Below, piece by piece: positions 11,558 to 16,655 of a stretch of DNA of 16,655 bases. Where the stretch lies: positions 1 to 16,655 of the forward strand of contig JANPLX010000222.1 of the NCBI GenBank assembly GCA_031422495.1. Reading direction: 5' to 3'. The position numbers were made by a program, and so were the translations under genes. The notes beneath the pieces were generated by a model. The model ran no database searches. It had not been told where the DNA came from and was given only the letters and a program-made list of their open reading frames with translations. The stretch is from Aalborgiella sp031422495 (lineage in GTDB: Bacteria; Pseudomonadota; Gammaproteobacteria; Burkholderiales; Burkholderiaceae_C). The number at the start of each line of letters is the position of its first letter. The first letter of the stretch is position 1.

Positions 11558-13915
11558 ATGCAAGCCACCACGCCGACATTTGGACTATCTTCTCGACTTT
11601 CCCCTGCTTTGCTTGGTTTAACTAACGATACAGATACGGCTGCGGATGTAAGCAAAGTGAGTATCTTGGATGAACCCCAAGAATGGGCTGTCTTTAGCCG
11701 GTCGATGGATGAATTACCTGCTAACAGCGGCTTGTGGGAATCACAGGTGTTAGTGGGAGGTATGCACTGCGTTGCCTGCTCTTTGAAGGTAGAGCAAGCA
11801 TTGTTGGCAACAACAGGTGTTGTGAGCGCAAGGGTAAGCGCTGCCAGTGGGCGCGCCAGCGTTACTTGGTCGGCCGAAATCACGCGACCCTCGAAATGGA
11901 TGCAAAGCTCGCAAGCTCTAGGCTACCGACTGCTACCCGCTTCGGATACTTTTTCTCCCGACCAGAATCGCCAAGCGACGCGACTGGCATTGTGGCGTTG
12001 GTTGGTGGCTGGTTTTTGCATGATGCAGGTCATGATGTATGCAACCCCAACTTACATTGCCGCGCCGGGGGAAATCACGCCAGATATTGTCAAGTTGCTG
12101 CGGTGGGCATCGTGGGTTTTGAGTTTGCCCGTGATTTTGTTTTCATGCAGACCTTTTTTTGAGCATGCCTACCGTGATTTGAAGCAACGCAGCGTCAGCA
12201 TGGATTTGCCTGTGACGTTGGGTATCGCCATTACCTTTATGGTTAGCTCAGCGGCTACTTTCGAGCCGCAAGGTTGGTGGGGGCAAGAGGTGTATTTTGA
12301 CTCGCTGACGATGTTTGTGTTCTTTTTGCTGACTGGCCGCTGGCTTGAGCAACGTTTGAGTGACCGCACAGCAGGCGCTTTGGGCCATCTGATGCAGCGC
12401 ATACCCGACAGCGTAGACCGGCAATTGGCGGATGGCCAGTTTGAGCGCGTAGCCTTGCGGCGCTTACTTGTAGGCGATGTCGTCCGCGTGCTGCCAGGAG
12501 AAGCTTTCCCGGCAGACGGCACCATCGTGTTGGGTAATACATTTGCAGATGAAGCCTTGCTAACGGGAGAGTCCCGACCTGTTTCCCGCGCGCTAGATTC
12601 ACAAGTGATAGCGGGCAGCTTTAACTTGTCCTCAGCGGTTCAGGTGCGTATCGGGCAACTTGGCAAGGACACACATTATGCGCAGATAGTGGCGCTGATG
12701 GCACAAGCTGCCGTAAACAAGCCACGTCTAGCTGTCTTGGCAGACCAAATTGCAAAACCTTTTTTGATGTTCGTGATGCTGGCCGCTGCTGGCGCTGCTG
12801 CGTTTTGGTGGAATACAGACCCGGCACGCGCGTTGATGGCTGCCGTGGCAGTTTTGGTAGTGACCTGTCCGTGCGCGCTTTCACTGGCTACCCCTTCCGC
12901 CATGCTCACGTCTGCAGGTTGGCTGGCGAAGCATGGCGTGTTGGTGCGACGTTTACAAGCTATTGAATCATTAGCCGATATTGACACGGTAATCTTTGAC
13001 AAGACGGGCACCTTAACCGAAGCGCAGATGCGGATATCTGCAGTGCATGCGCGAGCAGGTATTTCGGAAATCCAAGCATTACAGCTTGCTTTTGCACTTG
13101 CGCAACACTCATTGCACCCAGCTTCTCGGGCGATTGTAGAGGCACAAAAAGGAGATTCGCTAGCAGCGGTAGTCTTGACCGATGTTAAAGAATTTGCAGG
13201 TCAAGGCGTTGAAGGTAAGTTTGCAGAATTGTCGATAGTTAGCTGCGCGAGCCCTTTGCGCTTAGGGTCTGCAAAGTTTTGCAATGTGGCGGCTTCTTCT
13301 AGTAGTGGTATGCAAATCGTGCTTGCTGATGCAACGGGTTATATAGCCAGATTTGATTTAGATGAAGTGATTCGGCCTGATGCGCAAGAGGTTGTAAGTA
13401 ACCTGATGGCAAAAGGCTTGGATGTCCAAATCTTGTCGGGTGACCGCGCATTAGCTGTCCAACGCGTTGCCAGCCGTTTGGGCATTTCCCAAGTGATTGC
13501 AGATTGCACTCCTCAAGCTAAGCTAGCACACTTACAGGCTTTGCAGCAGCGGGGGCGCAAAGTGATGATGGTGGGCGATGGGCTCAACGATGGGCCCGTG
13601 CTGGCTGCTGCCCATGTTTCAGTAGCTTTAGGCAATGCAGTGCCGTTGGCGCAAGCCCAGTCTGACCTGGTGATACCCGGCGCACAGTTGTCTATGCTGC
13701 CCAATATGCTGCTCCAAGCGAATCGAACCATGGGCATCGTTCGGCAAAACCTTTGGTGGGCGGCAATTTATAACGCGTTGTGTGTACCACTGGCCCTTGC
13801 TGGCTGGCTGCCAGCATGGCTTGCTGGTTTGGGCATGGCTGCCAGCTCGTTGATAGTTACGGCAAACGCTGCTCGCTTGGCTAGTAACGCATCACATCTG
13901 AAAGCGAGAGGTTGA
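11558..13915 (+). CDS. ccoI: Copper-transporting P1B-type ATPase CcoI, cbb3 oxidase maturation
   Basis: CcoI (FixI) moves copper across the inner membrane so that the CuB centre of CcoN can be built. The 785-residue protein has an N-terminal heavy-metal domain with GMHCVAC at 68-74, then membrane helices, TGES at 336-339 (actuator), the transmembrane metal site CPC at 437-439, the phosphorylated Asp 481 in DKTGT, the P1B His-Pro at 520-521, and GDGLND at 673-678. All catalytic motifs are intact. The ATG at 11558 has no Shine-Dalgarno sequence; the protein appears conserved from about LDEPQEWAVFSR (residue 38), so a start close to this one is needed. The stop overlaps the ccoS start (TGATG), and the FNR box upstream predicts induction at low oxygen. 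Confidence 0.95.
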   Translation: MQATTPTFGLSSRLSPALLGLTNDTDTAADVSKVSILDEPQEWAVFSRSMDELPANSGLWESQVLVGGMHCVACSLKVEQALLATTGVVSARVSAASGRASVTWSAEITRPSKWMQSSQALGYRLLPASDTFSPDQNRQATRLALWRWLVAGFCMMQVMMYATPTYIAAPGEITPDIVKLLRWASWVLSLPVILFSCRPFFEHAYRDLKQRSVSMDLPVTLGIAITFMVSSAATFEPQGWWGQEVYFDSLTMFVFFLLTGRWLEQRLSDRTAGALGHLMQRIPDSVDRQLADGQFERVALRRLLVGDVVRVLPGEAFPADGTIVLGNTFADEALLTGESRPVSRALDSQVIAGSFNLSSAVQVRIGQLGKDTHYAQIVALMAQAAVNKPRLAVLADQIAKPFLMFVMLAAAGAAAFWWNTDPARALMAAVAVLVVTCPCALSLATPSAMLTSAGWLAKHGVLVRRLQAIESLADIDTVIFDKTGTLTEAQMRISAVHARAGISEIQALQLAFALAQHSLHPASRAIVEAQKGDSLAAVVLTDVKEFAGQGVEGKFAELSIVSCASPLRLGSAKFCNVAASSSSGMQIVLADATGYIARFDLDEVIRPDAQEVVSNLMAKGLDVQILSGDRALAVQRVASRLGISQVIADCTPQAKLAHLQALQQRGRKVMMVGDGLNDGPVLAAAHVSVALGNAVPLAQAQSDLVIPGAQLSMLPNMLLQANRTMGIVRQNLWWAAIYNALCVPLALAGWLPAWLAGLGMAASSLIVTANAARLASNASHLKARG

Positions 13916-14094
13916 TGGACATCCTATTTTTACTGGTTCCATTGTCTGTGTTATTGGCATTAGCCGTCATGGCTTTGCTGGCTTGGTCGGTCTGGTCGGG
14001 GCAGTTTGAAGATGTTGAGAAAGAAGGACAGCGTATCTTGTTGGATGAAGAACCGCAAAACAGCGCGAGCCCACAGAACATCACCAAAGTTTGA
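13915..14094 (+). CDS. ccoS: cbb3-type cytochrome oxidase assembly protein CcoS
   Basis: CcoS is a small membrane protein needed to put haem and copper into the cbb3 oxidase. The product has 59 residues: one hydrophobic helix at about 4-27, then the family hallmark GQFEDVEKEGQRIL with a short acidic tail. The start is the ATG that overlaps the ccoI stop (TGATG), preceded by GAGAGG; a TTG one codon earlier is less likely. Translation is probably coupled to ccoI. The last bases of the gene lie inside the FNR box for ccoN. Confidence 0.93.
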   Translation: MDILFLLVPLSVLLALAVMALLAWSVWSGQFEDVEKEGQRILLDEEPQNSASPQNITKV

Positions 14095-14104
14095 TTTATA
14101 TCAA
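14091..14104 (+). promoter_or_regulatory. FNR/Anr box and promoter of ccoN
   Basis: TTGATTTATATCAA is a perfect TTGAT-N4-ATCAA site that includes the ccoS stop codon. Class II spacing from its centre (14097.5) predicts transcription from about 14139, and CATACT at 14127-14132 matches the -10 consensus at 4 of 6 positions in the right place. This leaves a 26-base leader with the ribosome binding site AAAGGA (14152-14157) 7 bases before the ccoN ATG. Confidence 0.85.
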
Positions 14105-14164
14105 GCCGTAGCGTAGTTTGCTTGGACATACTCGGTTGCAACTTAGGCGATAAAGGATATTTTA

Positions 14165-15643
14165 ATGAGTGCAGTACTTCAACATCCGGTTATCCGAACA
14201 TCGCAAAAAGGTTGGGCTGCATCTCAAGCTACCGTGTACAACGACAAAATAGTGCGGCAATTCTCTGTGATGGCCGTAGTCTGGGGTGTGGTCAGCATGC
14301 TGGTAGGCGTGTTTATTGCAGCCCAAATGGCTTGGCCCCAGTTGAACTTCGGTATTTCTTGGTTGTCCTTTGGGCGTTTAAGACCTCTGCATACTAATGC
14401 CGCCATTTTTGCTTTTGGCGGTTGCGCCTTATTTGCCACCAGTTACTACGTGGTTCAGCGAACTTGCCAAGTGCGGATTATTTCTGACAAACTGGCGGCT
14501 TTTCACTTTTGGGGTTGGCAAGCAGTCATTGTGGCGGCTGCTATCTCTTTACCTATGGGTTTCACCCGAGGCAAGGAGTATGCTGAGCTGGAGTGGCCAA
14601 TTGCTATTTTGATCGCCCTCACCTGGGTAGCCTATGCTGTTGTCTTTTTTGGCACAATTGGTTTGCGTAAAGTGCGGCATATCTATGTGGCCAACTGGTT
14701 TTATGGCGCGTTCATCATTGCGGTGGCGTTGCTACATATAGTGAATGCGGCTGTCGTACCAGCCGGTTGGATGAAGTCGTATTCGGTGTATGCCGGCGTG
14801 CAGGATGCAATGGTGCAATGGTGGTATGGCCACAATGCGGTCGGGTTTTTCTTGACGGCGGGCTTTCTGGGCATCGTCTATTACTTCATCCCTAAACAAG
14901 CTGAACGGCCTGTGTACTCCTATAGATTGTCTATCGTTCACTTTTGGGCATTGATATTTACCTACATGTGGGCGGGTCCGCACCACCTGCACTACACCGC
15001 GCTGCCTGACTGGACACAGTCGCTAGGCATGGTGTTTTCACTCATCTTGTTGGCACCTAGCTGGGGCGGCATGATCAACGGTGTGATGACCTTGTCAGGT
15101 GCATGGCACAAGCTGCGCGAAGATCCGATTCTTCGCTTCATGATTGTTGCGTTGTCCTTCTACGGCATTGCCACTTTTGAGGGGCCGATGATGTCTATCA
15201 AAACGGTCAACGCACTATCCCATTACACCGATTGGAACATTGCCCACGTCCACGGCGGCACTTTGGGTTGGGTGGGCTTCATTTCTATGGGCGCACTGTA
15301 CTTCTTAATCCCCCGCTTGTTTGGGCTAAGCAAAATGCACAGCATCAAGGCCATAGAGGTGCACTTTTGGATTGCGACGATCGGCATTGTGTTCTACATC
15401 GCTGCCATGTGGATTGCGGGTGTCATGCAGGGCCTGATGTGGCGCTCAATTAACGCTGATGGATCTTTGACCTACACCTTTGTAGAAAGTGTCAAGGCAA
15501 CGTATCCCTTCTACATCGTGCGATTCCTGGGTGGTATTTTGTACCTCACGGGTATGTTGATCATGGCTTGGAACGTCTGGATGACCGTCTGGGCCGGAAA
15601 ACCAACTGAAGCAAAAATACCTAGCAATTTAGCGCACGCTTGA
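14165..15643 (+). CDS. ccoN: cbb3-type cytochrome c oxidase subunit I
   Basis: CcoN is the catalytic subunit of the high-affinity cbb3 oxidase in the inner membrane; it reduces oxygen to water and pumps protons. It has 492 residues and about 12 transmembrane helices. The six invariant histidines are present: H76 and H363 (low-spin haem b), H361 (haem b3), and H223, H273 and H274 (CuB). Y267 matches the tyrosine crosslinked to the first CuB ligand, and E339 in FEGPMM matches the conserved glutamate near the active site; spacings agree with the Pseudomonas stutzeri enzyme. The ATG at 14165 follows AAAGGA at good spacing. An FNR-dependent promoter lies directly upstream, and ccoO follows after 11 bases. 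Confidence 0.97.
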   Translation: MSAVLQHPVIRTSQKGWAASQATVYNDKIVRQFSVMAVVWGVVSMLVGVFIAAQMAWPQLNFGISWLSFGRLRPLHTNAAIFAFGGCALFATSYYVVQRTCQVRIISDKLAAFHFWGWQAVIVAAAISLPMGFTRGKEYAELEWPIAILIALTWVAYAVVFFGTIGLRKVRHIYVANWFYGAFIIAVALLHIVNAAVVPAGWMKSYSVYAGVQDAMVQWWYGHNAVGFFLTAGFLGIVYYFIPKQAERPVYSYRLSIVHFWALIFTYMWAGPHHLHYTALPDWTQSLGMVFSLILLAPSWGGMINGVMTLSGAWHKLREDPILRFMIVALSFYGIATFEGPMMSIKTVNALSHYTDWNIAHVHGGTLGWVGFISMGALYFLIPRLFGLSKMHSIKAIEVHFWIATIGIVFYIAAMWIAGVMQGLMWRSINADGSLTYTFVESVKATYPFYIVRFLGGILYLTGMLIMAWNVWMTVWAGKPTEAKIPSNLAHA

Positions 15644-15654
15644 AAGAAATCAAT

Positions 15655-16260
15655 ATGTCGTTCTCCCACGAAAAAGTAGAAACCAACAACACGCTGATGA
15701 TCGTGCTTGTTTTGATCGTTCTTGCTGTCGGTGGCTTGGTCGAGATAGTGCCGCTATTTTTTCAAAAATCCACTACGCAACCCATTGCGGGTGTAGTTCC
15801 TGACACACCCCTACGAATCGCTGGACGCGACATCTACCTGCGTGAAGGGTGTTACAACTGCCATTCCCAAATGATAAGGCCACTGGTAGCCGAAACATTG
15901 CGCTATGGTCACTACTCAGTAGCGGGTGAATTTGTCTACGACCATCCGTTTCAATGGGGTAGCAAGCGCACGGGCCCTGACTTGCACCGCGTGGGCGGCA
16001 AGTACAGCGACGACTGGCAGCGCCAGCACTTGATCGCACCTCGTGAATTGGTGCCGGAATCGATCATGCCCGCCTACCCCTGGCTGGAAAAAACGCCGGC
16101 AGACCATGAATCCATCCAGGCTCATATGCGCGCCCTGCGGGCGGTCGGCGTGCCCTATACCGATGCCGAAATCGCCAACGCGCCAGCAGAGGTGAAAGGC
16201 AAGACCGAGCTCGACGCCCTGGTCGCGTACCTGCAGGGTCTTGGCCTGGCGTTGAAGTAA
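15655..16260 (+). CDS. ccoO: cbb3-type cytochrome c oxidase subunit II (mono-haem)
   Basis: CcoO is a membrane-anchored cytochrome c that passes electrons from CcoP to CcoN. The product has 201 residues, as usual for the family. An N-terminal helix spans about 13-36, followed by a periplasmic domain with the haem-binding motif CYNCH at 66-70 and the likely axial Met 138 in SIMPAYPWL. The ATG at 15655 (MSFSHEKVE) is chosen over a TTG at 15640 that overlaps the ccoN stop, because the family begins at that point. The last 200 bases are clearly more GC-rich (about 62%) than the genes upstream, without any break in the frame. Confidence 0.95.
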   Translation: MSFSHEKVETNNTLMIVLVLIVLAVGGLVEIVPLFFQKSTTQPIAGVVPDTPLRIAGRDIYLREGCYNCHSQMIRPLVAETLRYGHYSVAGEFVYDHPFQWGSKRTGPDLHRVGGKYSDDWQRQHLIAPRELVPESIMPAYPWLEKTPADHESIQAHMRALRAVGVPYTDAEIANAPAEVKGKTELDALVAYLQGLGLALK

Positions 16261-16294
16261 ATCCAAAGTAAATCAAAAGCAAACGAGGCCAACT

Positions 16295-16432
16295 ATGGAC
16301 ATCAACATACTTCGCATTGGGGTGACAGTTGCAGGCTTTGTCCTCTTCGTTGGCATCTTGGTATGGGCTTGGCGCCCGACTCGAAAAGCCGGGTTTGACG
16401 AAGCGGCGCAGTTACCTTTCAAATCGGAATAG
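16295..16432 (+). CDS. ccoQ: cbb3-type oxidase small subunit CcoQ (FixQ)
   Basis: This 45-residue single-helix protein lies between ccoO and ccoP: MDINILRIGV, a hydrophobic helix at about 7-26 ending VWAWRP, and a short tail AGFDEAAQLPFKSE. That pattern and position are typical of CcoQ, which stabilises the oxidase complex. A GAGG ribosome binding site lies about 6 bases before the ATG. The stop TAG forms part of the ribosome binding site (AGGAG) of ccoP. Confidence 0.92.
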   Translation: MDINILRIGVTVAGFVLFVGILVWAWRPTRKAGFDEAAQLPFKSE

Positions 16433-16443
16433 GAGACCCTGCA

Positions 16444-16655
16444 ATGAGTGATTTCACAAACGGCTTCTGGCCGTGGTACGTTGGCGCTATCAGCCTGGTC
16501 TCGGTGCTGGCTTGCGGTTTGCTGCTCTACTTGGCGGGTAAAGCGACGGTAGTCGCCCATGGAGGTAAACCGGCCGACAACACCACGGGTCACGTGTGGG
16601 ATGAAACGTTGAGTGAGTACAACAACCCGCTGCCGCTGTGGTGGCTGTGGCTGTT
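16444..16655 (+). CDS. ccoP: cbb3-type cytochrome c oxidase subunit III, N-terminal part (truncated by window edge)
   Basis: This is the first 70 residues of CcoP, the di-haem cytochrome c that brings electrons into the oxidase. MSDFTNGFWPWYVGAISL, a first membrane helix to about residue 31, the linker with TGHVWDETLSEYNNPLPLWW, and the start of a second helix are all characteristic. The haem motifs lie outside the window. AGGAG overlapping the ccoQ stop serves as ribosome binding site 8 bases before the ATG, so ccoQ and ccoP are probably coupled. Confidence 0.95.
   Translation, partial: MSDFTNGFWPWYVGAISLVSVLACGLLLYLAGKATVVAHGGKPADNTTGHVWDETLSEYNNPLPLWWLWL

Noticed and set aside
12169..13145. 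Minus-strand ORFs of 61-118 codons within ccoI
   Set aside because: ccoI has all P1B-ATPase motifs in one continuous frame; these are antisense shadows.
1..16655. Search for tRNA, rRNA, CRISPR arrays, insertion sequences or phage genes
   Set aside because: No tRNA-like cloverleaf, regularly spaced repeats, transposase or integrase motif was seen by eye in any frame or gap.

Overview
This window looks like chromosomal DNA of a betaproteobacterium, probably Burkholderiales and most likely Comamonadaceae. The evidence is a Bug-family periplasmic receptor, the gene order ccoI-ccoS-ccoN-ccoO-ccoQ-ccoP, and three copies of a short intergenic repeat carrying a TAGCTAT/ATAGC(TA) hairpin of a kind I remember from that family. 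This is inference from content; no taxonomic marker gene is present.

Layout. (1) 1-390: 3' end of serA (serine biosynthesis), converging on the next block, with a repeat-borne hairpin between them. (2) 9330-454, minus strand: a LacI-family regulator, then a candidate operon in transcription order: solute-binding protein, two permeases, a small two-helix membrane protein, two ABC ATPases, dhaL, dhaK. This resembles a polyol or ketose import and phosphorylation module: the ABC system imports a small carbohydrate and DhaL/DhaK phosphorylates a triose or tetrulose ketone. No DhaM and no dehydrogenase is present, so the substrate and phosphoryl donor are open. (3) 9331-10271: an intergenic region, a small YdjM-like membrane metal-dependent hydrolase whose conserved N-terminus lacks a normal start codon, and two more copies of the repeat. 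(4) 11258-10272, minus strand: an orphan Bug/TctC-type receptor with a strong 34-bp inverted repeat upstream. (5) 11558 to the end, plus strand: the cbb3 cytochrome oxidase cluster, with the copper-transporting ATPase CcoI, assembly protein CcoS, catalytic subunit CcoN, cytochrome c subunit CcoO, small CcoQ and the start of CcoP. Perfect FNR/Anr boxes (TTGAT-N4-ATCAA) precede both ccoI and ccoN, so the oxidase genes are probably induced at low oxygen.

The points most worth checking are: the asymmetry of the ABC transporter (degenerate signature motif in one ATPase, Gly-to-Arg in the EAA loop of one permease, an extra two-helix protein); an AT-hook-like RGRPRK segment in place of the usual hinge helix of the LacI regulator, together with AT-rich palindromes near its presumed targets; the geometry of the ccoI promoter, which predicts a leaderless mRNA; the ATA codon where the YdjM-like gene should start; and the dispersed repeat family. 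I see no phage, insertion sequence, CRISPR array, tRNA or rRNA.
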